A DNA stretch of 64,000 bases from Shinella zoogloeoides (GTDB lineage Bacteria > Pseudomonadota > Alphaproteobacteria > Rhizobiales > Rhizobiaceae): positions 306,001-370,000 of the forward strand of contig NZ_CP131130.1 of the NCBI RefSeq assembly GCF_033705735.1. The letters are read 5' to 3'. Below are positions 47,907 to 56,794 of the stretch, piece by piece. Made by a program: the position numbers and the translations under genes. The notes beneath the pieces were generated by a model. The model saw only the letters and a list, made by a program, of their open reading frames with translations, made no database searches and had not been told where the DNA came from. The stretch's first letter is position 1, and each line of letters opens with the position of its first letter.

Positions 47907-47983
47907 GCGGTTGTAGCTCAGTTGGTTAGAGCGCAGGTTTGTGGCACCTGAGGTCGTAGGTTCGATTCCCACCAACCGTACCA
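47907..47983 (+). tRNA. tRNA-His (GTG anticodon)
   Basis: A 77-nt cloverleaf with encoded CCA. The acceptor GCGGTTG pairs with CAACCGT (terminal G-U), the D-arm is GCTCAGTTGGTTAGAGC, the anticodon loop is TTGTGGC within CAGGT/ACCTG (anticodon 47941-47943), and the T-arm has GGTTCGATTCC. Base -1 is T and the discriminator is A73, lacking the G-1:C73 pair of most bacteria; this is the alphaproteobacterial form. Confidence 0.97.
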
Positions 47984-48034
47984 CTCTTCTCCCCCCATAT
48001 TTGAATTTCTGCTGATCGAGGCCTCTGCCGGGCT

Positions 48035-48916
48035 TCAGAGGAACATCGCGTGTTCCTTGCGCACGAGTTCCTGCACGAATTCGGCGACGGTGCGAACGCG
48101 CACGAGGTCGCGCGCGCTTTCGTGCCACGTCGTCCAGTAGGCGCGGCGGATCGAGGTGGCGGGCAGCAGCCGGACGAGCTCGGGATATTGCCGGGCGATA
48201 TAGTCGTGCAGGATGCCGACGCCCGCGCCCGAGCGCACGGCCTCCGTCTGGCCGGTGGCGCTCGAAATCTCGAAGCCGGCGTCCCAACTGCGCATGATCT
48301 CGCCGGTGAAGTTGAGCGAGGCCGTGAAGATGAGGTCCTCCACATAGCCGATGCGCCGGTGCGCCTTGAGGTCCTCGACGCTCTCCGGCGTGCCGTTCTC
48401 CGCCAGATAGGCCTTTGAGGCATAAAGGCCGAGCGTGTAATCCGTGAGCTTGGAGGAGACGAGCCGGCCCTGTTCCGGCCGCTCCAGCGTGATCGCGATA
48501 TCCGCCTCGCGCTGCGACAGCGAGAAGGAGCGGGGGACCGGCACGAGCTGGATCTTCAGTTCCGGATGGCGCGCCGTCAGCCGGCCGAGCCGGGGGGCGA
48601 GGAAGGAGACGCCGAAACCGTCCGGCGCCCCGACGCGCACGGTGCCGGCGACCGCCGTGTCGATGCGCCCGATGCTGGCCTGCACCGCCAGCATTTCCGT
48701 TTCCATACGTTCGGCCGCGCGCAAAAAGGCCTCGCCCTCGGCGGTGAGGTCGCAGCCATTGGTGCGGCGGATGAGAAGGCGCGTCTTCAGCGCCTCCTCC
48801 AGCGCGCTGACGCGGCGGCTGAGTGTGGCGTGGTTGACGCCGAGCCGGCGGGAGGCGGCAAGGAGCTGCCCGGTGCGGGCCACCGCCAGGAACATGCGGG
48901 CGTCATCCCAGTTCAT
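48035..48916 (-). CDS. LysR-family transcriptional regulator, divergent from mmsA
   Basis: A 293-residue LysR protein. The N-terminal HTH (FLAVARTGQLLAASRRLGVNHATLSRRVSALEEAL, about 9-43) is followed by a LysR substrate domain (GTVRVGAPDGFGVSFLAPRL onward). ATG 48916 (MNWDDARM) with GGAGG upstream is chosen over 48943. Its divergent position and a shared dyad suggest it controls mmsA; the inducer, perhaps a valine or inositol catabolite, is unknown. Confidence 0.9.
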   Translation of the reverse strand: MNWDDARMFLAVARTGQLLAASRRLGVNHATLSRRVSALEEALKTRLLIRRTNGCDLTAEGEAFLRAAERMETEMLAVQASIGRIDTAVAGTVRVGAPDGFGVSFLAPRLGRLTARHPELKIQLVPVPRSFSLSQREADIAITLERPEQGRLVSSKLTDYTLGLYASKAYLAENGTPESVEDLKAHRRIGYVEDLIFTASLNFTGEIMRSWDAGFEISSATGQTEAVRSGAGVGILHDYIARQYPELVRLLPATSIRRAYWTTWHESARDLVRVRTVAEFVQELVRKEHAMFL

Positions 48917-48938
48917 CGCATCCTCCGGCTTTAATTTC

Positions 48939-48977
48939 TGCACAACGGTTCCTTATCTCAGGCGCTTGAGTTGTGCA
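48939..48977. promoter_or_regulatory. Dyad in the LysR-mmsA intergenic region
   Basis: TGCACAAC (48939-48946) and GTTGTGCA (48970-48977) form a perfect inverted repeat with centres 31 bp apart, about three helical turns. It lies between the divergent starts and is a plausible LysR operator. Confidence 0.55.
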
Positions 48978-49020
48978 AATTGAAGTGCGATCATCTCCTC
49001 ATAACCACGGAGGACTCCCC

Positions 49021-50517
<1,497 letters not shown>

Positions 50518-50538
50518 TCCGTAACGATCAGAAACAGG

Positions 50539-50565
50539 AAAGGGCTCCCGTCGGGAGCCCTTTTT
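50539..50565 (+). terminator. Terminator of mmsA
   Basis: AAAGGGCTCCC and GGGAGCCC pair around GTC, followed by TTTTT. Confidence 0.85.
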
Positions 50566-50652
50566 GCATGCGCACATTATTTGTGCCTTGCGAAGAATAG
50601 GCTGGTCATTCGGCCCGTTACCTCCTCGGTTCATGCACTGAAGGGGGCAAAC

Positions 50653-51744
50653 ATGGCATTGGCAGGATCGCCGCAGGCCGCAGGGCAGGCGGGGGGCTTT
50701 CATCGTATTTCCTTTACCGGCAAGGCATCCGAATATTTCGGCATCTGGATCGTCAACGTGCTTTTGACGATCGTCACGCTCGGCATCTATTCCGCCTGGG
50801 CCAAGGTCCGGCGCAACCGCTATTTCTACGGCAACACCGTCCTGCTCGGCCGGTCCGTCGAATATCATGCGCGGGGCGTGCAGATCCTCGTCGGCCGGCT
50901 CATCGTCCTCGGCGCGTTCGTCGTGCTGAACGTCCTGGCCGCCGTCGTGCCGTTCCTGGTGCTGCTGCCGACCATCGTCGTGCTGGTCGCCTTGCCGTGG
51001 CTCGTCGCGAGGGGCCTGCGCTTCGCCGCGCGCGTCACGAGCTACCGCAACGTGCGCTTCGATTTCGTCGGCGGTGCCGGTGGCGCGTTCAAGGCCTTCA
51101 TCCTCGGCGGCCTGCTTTCCGTCATCACGCTCGGCATCCTCACGCCGCTCGCCAGCCGCTGGGTGTCGCGCTATCTCGGCGCGAACCTGCGCTATGGCGG
51201 CAAGTCCTTCGATACCGATCCGCCGCTCGGGCCGCTCTACAAGTCCTGGCTGCTGTCCTTCCTCATCGCGCTGATCGGCCTCGGCATCATCGCGGTCATC
51301 GTCGCCGCCAATTTCGCGTTGATCGCCGCGCTGATCGAGACACCCGGTTCGCTGGCGCCCGAGCAGCAGATCCCGCTGATCGTCAGCGCGGTCATCGGCT
51401 ATATCGTCATCTTCGCCACGATGGGCATCGCCGGGCTCTTCTACCGGGCGGGCGTGCGCAACGTCGCCTGGTCCTCCACGACCTTCGACGGCAGGCACCG
51501 GCTGATGAGCGACGTCTCGCGCATCCGCTACACCTGGATCGCCATCTCCAACGTCATCGTGACGATCTTCACCCTCGGCCTGATGCGGCCCTGGGCGGCC
51601 GTACGCCTCGCCCGCTATACGTGGGAGCACACCGGCGTTACCTTCTCGGGCGACGTCGGCGAGCTGTTCAGCAGGATCGAGGAACAGGGTTCGGCCGTCG
51701 GCGCCGAATTCATGGACTTCGAAGGGTTCGATTTTGGCTTCTGA
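50653..51744 (+). CDS. DUF898/YjgN-family polytopic membrane protein
   Basis: A 363-residue membrane protein with several hydrophobic segments. Three copies of a motif TLG(I/L)-x2-P/A-W/L-A-x2-R-x2-RY are seen at residues 42-66, 159-183 and 307-332, each after a hydrophobic helix; this internal repeat is the DUF898 hallmark. The function of the family is unknown. ATG 50653 (MALAGSPQ) with GGGGG upstream is preferred to a start at 50581. Its last 11 bp overlap the start of the M48 peptidase gene, so the two are coupled and probably work together in the membrane. Confidence 0.85.
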   Translation: MALAGSPQAAGQAGGFHRISFTGKASEYFGIWIVNVLLTIVTLGIYSAWAKVRRNRYFYGNTVLLGRSVEYHARGVQILVGRLIVLGAFVVLNVLAAVVPFLVLLPTIVVLVALPWLVARGLRFAARVTSYRNVRFDFVGGAGGAFKAFILGGLLSVITLGILTPLASRWVSRYLGANLRYGGKSFDTDPPLGPLYKSWLLSFLIALIGLGIIAVIVAANFALIAALIETPGSLAPEQQIPLIVSAVIGYIVIFATMGIAGLFYRAGVRNVAWSSTTFDGRHRLMSDVSRIRYTWIAISNVIVTIFTLGLMRPWAAVRLARYTWEHTGVTFSGDVGELFSRIEEQGSAVGAEFMDFEGFDFGF

Positions 51745-52810
51745 CAATGCCGCCATCGCCGGTGGGGAATGGCACCCCGCCGGCTCCAGCCGATCGGTCG
51801 AGGCGCATCTCGTCGAAAAGGGCGGCGAGATCGCCGCCGTGCCGGTCGGGGGCGAAAGGCCGCTGGCCGGCGCCGGTCTTTCCTGGCTGGAGATTTCCAG
51901 CCGGGTCGGCTCCATCCCCCGCCGCGTGACCTTCCCGGACGGCTCGATCTTCGAGACCTGGGACAATGAGGGCATCGACCGCTACCTCGCCGCGCGGGGC
52001 AGGGGCGGGGCCGGCATGGTGCACTGGCTGGAGCAGTTCCGCCTGCGCCTCATCGTCATCGTGCTGCTCGCCTTCGCGCTCGGCAGCGCCGTCTATCGCT
52101 GGGGCGTGCCGGCGCTCGTCGAGGTCGCCGTCGTCACGACGCCGCCCATCGTGCCGCAACTGATGGGCAAGGGCACGCTGGAGGCGCTCGACAAGACGAC
52201 GTTCTCGCCGACAAAGCTTTCCGAGGAGCGCCGCCGGGAGATCGCCGACGGCTTCGCCCGCATCGCGGCGCAGTCGCCGGCCGGTGCGGGCGCCTACAAT
52301 CTCAATTTCCGCGACGGCGGTATCATCGGCCCCAACGCCTTCGCCCTGCCGGACGGCACGCTCGTCGTCACCGACCAGCTCGTCGAGATGGCGGGTGGCG
52401 ATACGGAGATGATCATCGGCGTGCTGGCGCACGAGATCGGCCATGTCGAGTTGAAGCACAGTCTTCGCCAGTTCTACCGGGCCGCCGGCATGACCGGCCT
52501 CATCATGCTGATCGCCGGCGACGTCGGCTCGGCGGTCGAGGATGTCCTGGTGCAGGGCGGCGGCCTGCTGGCGCTTTCCTACTCGCGCGCGGCGGAAGCC
52601 GAGGCCGACCGGCGCTCGGTCGAGCTGATGGCGAAGGCCGGCTACGACCCGGCGGCCATCGCCCGCTTCTTCACGCTCATCGAGGAAAAGCTCGGCGACA
52701 AGTCCGATACCAATATCCTCTCCACCCATCCGGGCACGCCGCAGCGCAGGAAGGATATCCTCGATTATGCCAGGACCGTTACCGGCCAGCCGGCGCCGGA
52801 GGGCCGGTAA
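51734..52810 (+). CDS. M48-family membrane metallopeptidase
   Basis: A 358-residue protein. A cytoplasmic N-terminal domain of about 100 residues (WLEISSRVGSIPRRVTFPDGSIFETWDNEGID) precedes one TM segment (about 104-124), then the M48 catalytic domain: zinc motif HEIGH at 233-237 and the third ligand in AEAEADRRS. The start is TTG 51734, inside the DUF898 gene; no in-frame ATG is available before the conserved N-terminal domain. M48 enzymes such as HtpX, LoiP and BepA act in membrane and outer-membrane quality control. The partner DUF898 protein suggests a membrane substrate. Confidence 0.87.
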   Translation: MASDNAAIAGGEWHPAGSSRSVEAHLVEKGGEIAAVPVGGERPLAGAGLSWLEISSRVGSIPRRVTFPDGSIFETWDNEGIDRYLAARGRGGAGMVHWLEQFRLRLIVIVLLAFALGSAVYRWGVPALVEVAVVTTPPIVPQLMGKGTLEALDKTTFSPTKLSEERRREIADGFARIAAQSPAGAGAYNLNFRDGGIIGPNAFALPDGTLVVTDQLVEMAGGDTEMIIGVLAHEIGHVELKHSLRQFYRAAGMTGLIMLIAGDVGSAVEDVLVQGGGLLALSYSRAAEAEADRRSVELMAKAGYDPAAIARFFTLIEEKLGDKSDTNILSTHPGTPQRRKDILDYARTVTGQPAPEGR

Positions 52811-52912
52811 ATGGTTGCATCCGCTTCAACCGGTGCTTAAACCTTACCGCAAGAGTCGCCTTTAACGGGTCGATTCCCGGCTGCCGCATAACATGAATGT
52901 GTTTTTCCGCTT

Positions 52913-52929
52913 TTTGGAATTGTTCTAAA
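52913..52929 (+). promoter_or_regulatory. Irr box (iron control element) upstream of rirA
   Basis: TTTGGAA-TTG-TTCTAAA differs from the ICE consensus TTTAGAA-N3-TTCTAAA at one base. It overlaps the -35 region of the predicted rirA promoter, so binding of Irr in low iron should repress rirA. Confidence 0.65.
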
Positions 52930-52947
52930 CCGCGATCTGTCCTATAT
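52920..52947 (+). promoter_or_regulatory. Predicted rirA promoter
   Basis: CTATAT at 52942-52947 is a perfect rhizobial -10; TTGTTC at 52920 is a weak -35 with 16-bp spacing. The ATG is 35 bp downstream. Confidence 0.5.
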
Positions 52948-52981
52948 GTGATCCACTTCAAAACCGAATTCGGAGTTTCCC

Positions 52982-53467
52982 ATGCGCCTGACGAAGCAAA
53001 CCAACTATGCCGTGCGCATGTTGATGTACTGCGCGGCGAACGGGGACAAGCTCAGCCGCATCCCGGAAATCGCGAAGGCCTACGGCGTTTCGGAACTCTT
53101 CCTGTTCAAGATCCTTCAGCCGCTGACCAGGGCTGGCATCATCGAGACCGTGCGCGGGCGCAATGGCGGCGTGCGTCTGCCCAAGCCGGCGAGCGAGATC
53201 ACGCTGTTCGACGTGGTGCGCGTGACGGAGGATTCCTTCGCCATGGCCGAATGTTTCGAGGCGGGCGAGATCGAATGCCCGCTCGTCGACAGCTGTGGCC
53301 TCAACGCGGCGCTGCGCAAGGCGCTGAACGCCTTCTTCGAAGTGCTGCAGCAGTACACGATCGACGATCTCGTCAAGGCGCGCCCGCAGATCGGCATGCT
53401 GCTCGGCCTCGATCACACCCGCGCCGCCCAGGCTCAGGCTCAGGCCCAGCAGCAGCCGGCGGCCTGA
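52982..53467 (+). CDS. rirA: Rhizobial iron regulator RirA (Rrf2 family)
   Basis: Fe-S-cluster regulator that represses iron-uptake genes in iron-replete cells. It has 161 residues, beginning MRLTKQTNYAVRMLMYCA as in known RirA, with a winged helix (IPEIAKAYGVSELFLFKILQPLTRAGIIETVRGRNGG) and the three cluster cysteines Cys91, Cys99 and Cys105. The C-terminus is a low-complexity Ala/Gln tail (AQAQAQAQQQPAA). The predicted Irr box upstream implies cross-control between Irr and RirA. Confidence 0.95.
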   Translation: MRLTKQTNYAVRMLMYCAANGDKLSRIPEIAKAYGVSELFLFKILQPLTRAGIIETVRGRNGGVRLPKPASEITLFDVVRVTEDSFAMAECFEAGEIECPLVDSCGLNAALRKALNAFFEVLQQYTIDDLVKARPQIGMLLGLDHTRAAQAQAQAQQQPAA

Positions 53468-53486
53468 TGCGCGCCGCGCCGGATCG

Positions 53487-53894
53487 TCAGATTCCGGCGC
53501 CCGCTTCGTTCCTCACATATTCCCTGAGAATGAATTCGATGGCCGTCGGATCGAGCTCGGCCTTGTCTATGCGGAAGTCGACGCCGTAATCGTCGATCTT
53601 CTGGAAATAGGCATCGCTGATCGACGAGGAAATGACGCCGACCGGGCCGATATAGCCGGCATGGCGCAGCCCCGGCACGGTCTCGCGGAAGTCCGCCTGC
53701 GGCTGCAGCCGGTTGTCCATCAGGATCATGTCGAGCGTCACCCCGGACGAGCGGATGAAATCGAGCGCCGCTTCCACCGTCTCTACATAATGCAGGGCGA
53801 TGGCATAGCTCGCCACCTTGCGCATCAGCGCGCTGAGAATGACATTTTCCGCAGGATCGTCATCAACGAGCAGAATATGTACTTGTTCTGTCAT
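53487..53894 (-). CDS. Stand-alone response-regulator receiver domain
   Basis: A 135-residue CheY-like receiver without output domain. The acidic pair in LVDDDPAEN (Asp11-13), phospho-acceptor Asp60 in MILMDNRL, Ser89 in VISSS and Lys111 in RIDKAEL are in the right places. ATG 53894 is chosen because it directly precedes the first strand; an ATG at 53918 would add 8 residues. It lies 130 bp downstream of the LuxR-type gene on the same strand, and no kinase adjoins. It may serve as a phosphorelay intermediate. Confidence 0.85.
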   Translation of the reverse strand: MTEQVHILLVDDDPAENVILSALMRKVASYAIALHYVETVEAALDFIRSSGVTLDMILMDNRLQPQADFRETVPGLRHAGYIGPVGVISSSISDAYFQKIDDYGVDFRIDKAELDPTAIEFILREYVRNEAGAGI

Positions 53895-54024
53895 GGCGGT
53901 GGGTGACCCGATTGGCATTATGGGCGCCGGCCTCGAAGAAAGCCGTAGCTACTCTTGTTCAGGCCGCGAATATTAACAAGTCCCTAACTCTGCTATACCG
54001 GACGCCCGGCTCCGTTTTCCCGCT

Positions 54025-54744
54025 TTACTGGATGATCTGCTCGCGGATCGCCTTGGCGACCATCTGGGTGCGGTTGACGACGTCGAGCTTCTTCAGGATC
54101 GTCGCCGTGTGCGAGTTCACGGTATGCTCCGAGACGGAGACGATGAGGGCGATCTCGCTTGCCGTCTTGCCGTAGGAGATCCAGCGCAGGATTTCCGTCT
54201 CGCGTGGCGTCAGCCCCATGCCGGCCTTGTTGGCGAGCACCTGCCTGTAGAAATAGTCGAAGGTGCAGTTCGCCTCGTAGCAGATCTCGAAATGCTCGCG
54301 CCGGCCGATATCTTCGCCGTCGCCGAGGAAGAGGACGACATAGCGCGTACCCGCGACGGAATGCACGGGGACCGCGAGCGCCATGTCGAAGCCGATCTGG
54401 TCGAGGAAATCGGCGCCTTCGGCGGAGCCGTTCTGCGCCGCGTCCGAGGCGCGCCACACCGTCGGGATCGTCGACTTGTAGAAGCTCTTGAAGAGGGCGG
54501 AATCGTTGAGGCGGTGACGCTTGTCATAGGCGTCGGCAAGGCCGGCGGGCAGGTCGTGCAGCACCAGCCGGCCGGCGAGCAGGCTGGTCTCGTGCTCGTT
54601 GGCGAGCTGCAGGACGCCGAAATGCTCGAAGCCGTGGCGCAGGGCCATCGTATGGAAGATACGAAAGAAATCGACGCGATTGAGAGCCTTCTCCAGATCG
54701 CCTTCGAAATCGTATCGCCTGTAGTGTCTGTTCAATACGGCCAC
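54025..54744 (-). CDS. LuxR-family regulator with autoinducer-binding-like domain (LuxR solo)
   Basis: A 239-residue protein. The N-terminal part has the autoinducer-domain layout (FFRIFHTMALRHGFEHFGVLQL, YDKRHRLNDSALF, TVW, then ADFLDQIGFDMALAVPVH), and a LuxR HTH occupies 177-239 (LTPRETEILRWISYGKTASEIA). The invariant Asp-Pro of AHL receptors appears as Asp-Ser, so the ligand may differ. No luxI gene is near. The start is GTG 54744, preceded by GGAGG; TTG 54777 is the alternative. Confidence 0.83.
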   Translation of the reverse strand: MAVLNRHYRRYDFEGDLEKALNRVDFFRIFHTMALRHGFEHFGVLQLANEHETSLLAGRLVLHDLPAGLADAYDKRHRLNDSALFKSFYKSTIPTVWRASDAAQNGSAEGADFLDQIGFDMALAVPVHSVAGTRYVVLFLGDGEDIGRREHFEICYEANCTFDYFYRQVLANKAGMGLTPRETEILRWISYGKTASEIALIVSVSEHTVNSHTATILKKLDVVNRTQMVAKAIREQIIQ

Positions 54745-55097
54745 GCGGCCTCCACCCCCGGATTCCACGCGATGCAATCTAGCGCCGCAATCTCTGGCGG
54801 CAAAGGCTTTTGCCGGACAATTTAGCGCAGGTCTCTCATTTTCTGCCCGTCACGCGCGGCAAGCCGATGACGGAAAAGGGAAAAACGGCGTCGGCGCTAC
54901 GGGCGAAAATCCCGGTTTTGCAGGCATTTCGAATGCTGTGGAGAATAATCTTCCAGGGATTTTTCCGTTTGGACAAAATTGTCCGCCGACTTATTGCAAT
55001 CCTGCGGCAAATGTCGTTCCATCCGCGCAAGGCCGGGGCTGGACCTGCACCCGCGTCCGCACACAACGAACAAAAAAGCAAACCTGGGAAGCTCACT
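54745..55097. other. Divergent control region of the LuxR solo and dppA (353 bp)
   Basis: No gene is seen. It contains the inverted repeat at 54971, a possible dpp promoter (TTGGAC at 54969, 17 bp, TATTGC), an A-rich leader (CAACGAACAAAAAAGCAAAC) and GGAAG before the dppA ATG. Confidence 0.55.
54971..54984. promoter_or_regulatory. Palindrome overlapping the putative dppA -35
   Basis: GGACAA-AA-TTGTCC is a perfect 6-bp inverted repeat. It overlaps TTGGAC, the best -35 candidate for dppABCDF, and so could be a repressor operator. Confidence 0.4.
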
Positions 55098-56693
55098 ATG
55101 AAAAAGCTGACTACTCTCCTCGCAGCGACGGCGCTTGCCTCGATGATGGCAGGCGCTGCCTGGTCGAAGACGCTGGTCTATTGCTCGGAAGCCTCGCCCG
55201 AAGGGTTCGACCCCGGTCTCTATACCGGCGGCCAGACCTTCGACGCCACGTCGCGCACCGCCTATAACCGCCTCGTCGAGTTCAAGCACGGCAGCACGGA
55301 GCTGGAACCGGGCCTCGCCGAGAGCTGGGAAGTGTCGGCCGACGGCAAGGAATACACCTTCAAGCTGCGCAAGGGCGTGAAGTTCCAGACGACCGAATAC
55401 TTCACCCCGACCCGCGAACTGAACGCCGACGACGTCATCTTCTCGTTCGAGCGCCAGTACAAGGAAGACAATCCGTGGAACAAGTATGTCGCGGGCGCTT
55501 CCTGGGAATATTTCGCGGGCATGGGCTTCCCGGATCTCATCGAAAAGATCGAGAAGGTCGACGACCTGACGGTCAAGTTCGTGCTGAAGCGTCCGGAAGC
55601 GCCGTTCATCGCCAATCTCGGCATGGACTTCGCCTCGATCCTCTCCAAGGAATATGCCGACAAGCTGCAGGCTGACGGCAAGATGGAATTGCTGAACCAG
55701 CAGCCGCTCGGCACCGGCCCGTTCACCTTCGTCGCCTACCAGACGGATGCGGCGATCCGCTACAAGGCCAACCCCGACTACTGGAACGGCAAGCAGCCGG
55801 TCGACGATCTCGTCTTCGCCATCACCACGGACGCCGCCGTCCGCGCGCAGAAGCTGAAGGCCGGCGAGTGCCACATCATGGCCTATCCGAACGCCGCCGA
55901 CGTTGCCGAGCTGAAGAAGGACGAGAACCTCCAGGTTCTGGAGCAGGAAGGCCTGAACGTCGCCTACCTCGCCTACAACACGCTGGTTCCGCCGTTCGAC
56001 AAGGTCGAGGTCCGCAAGGCCCTCAACATGGCCGTCAACAAGCAGGCCATCGTCGACGCGGTCTTCCAAGGCGCGGCAACGGTCGCCAAGAACCCGATCC
56101 CGCCGACCATGTGGTCGTATAACGACGCCGTCCAGGACGACAAGTACGATCCGGACGCGGCCAAGAAGATGCTCGAGGAAGCCGGCGTCAAGGATCTCAA
56201 GATGAAGATCTGGGCCATGCCCGTCGCGCGTCCCTACATGCTGAACGCCCGCCGTGCGGCCGAGCTGATGCAGGCCGACCTCGCCAAGATCGGCGTCACG
56301 GCCGAGATCGTTTCCTATGAATGGGCCGAATATCTCAAGCTCTCCTCCGCCAAGGACCGCGACGGTGCGGCCATCATGGGCTGGACCGGCGACAACGGCG
56401 ACCCGGACAACTTCCTTGACACCCTGCTCGGCTGCGACGCCGTCGGCGGCAACAACCGCGCGCAGTGGTGCAACAAGGAATTCGACGACCTGATGACGAA
56501 GGCGAAGGAAACCTCCGACATCGCCCAGCGCACCAAGTTCTATGAAGAGGCCCAGGTCATCTTCAAGCGCGAAGCGCCGTGGAACACCATCGACCATTCG
56601 CTGGTCGTCGTCCCGATGAGCAAGAAGGTCTCGGGCTTCAAGATGGACCCGCTGGGGATTCACCGCTTTGACGGTGTAGACATCGCCGAGTAA
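55098..56693 (+). CDS. dppA: Dipeptide ABC transporter substrate-binding protein DppA
   Basis: Periplasmic peptide-binding protein of 531 residues (SBP_bac_5). The signal peptide is MKKLTTLLAATALASMMAGA, cut before KTLVYCSE. CSEASPEGFDPGLYTGGQTFDATSR, the YTFKLRKGVKFQTTEYF region and IMGWTGDNGDPDNFLDTLLGC are typical of DppA. ATG 55098, with GGAAG upstream, is chosen; longer upstream frames are spurious. In rhizobia and E. coli such systems import dipeptides, and in some also delta-aminolevulinate or heme. Confidence 0.94.
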   Translation: MKKLTTLLAATALASMMAGAAWSKTLVYCSEASPEGFDPGLYTGGQTFDATSRTAYNRLVEFKHGSTELEPGLAESWEVSADGKEYTFKLRKGVKFQTTEYFTPTRELNADDVIFSFERQYKEDNPWNKYVAGASWEYFAGMGFPDLIEKIEKVDDLTVKFVLKRPEAPFIANLGMDFASILSKEYADKLQADGKMELLNQQPLGTGPFTFVAYQTDAAIRYKANPDYWNGKQPVDDLVFAITTDAAVRAQKLKAGECHIMAYPNAADVAELKKDENLQVLEQEGLNVAYLAYNTLVPPFDKVEVRKALNMAVNKQAIVDAVFQGAATVAKNPIPPTMWSYNDAVQDDKYDPDAAKKMLEEAGVKDLKMKIWAMPVARPYMLNARRAAELMQADLAKIGVTAEIVSYEWAEYLKLSSAKDRDGAAIMGWTGDNGDPDNFLDTLLGCDAVGGNNRAQWCNKEFDDLMTKAKETSDIAQRTKFYEEAQVIFKREAPWNTIDHSLVVVPMSKKVSGFKMDPLGIHRFDGVDIAE

Positions 56694-56735
56694 TATCGGG
56701 CAAAAGAAAGGCACGCCGCAAAGAGCGTGCAATGG

Positions 56736-56770
56736 CCGGCGGTCCGAAGGCATTCGGGCCGCCGGTTTTT
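56736..56770 (+). terminator. Terminator-like hairpin between dppA and dppB
   Basis: The 12-bp stem CCGGCGGTCCGA / TCGGGCCGCCGG (one G-U) is followed by TTTTT, 25 bp before the dppB ATG. A smaller hairpin GCACGC/GCGTGC precedes it at 56711-56730. Partial read-through would give excess DppA. Confidence 0.7.
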
Positions 56771-56794
56771 CAAAAGAAGAAGGGATTGGCTCCC

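Noticed and set aside
53476..53500. Inverted repeat GCGCCGGA/TCCGGCGC between rirA and the receiver gene
   Set aside because: It has no T-run and overlaps the end of the receiver gene; it may be only a GC-rich coincidence.
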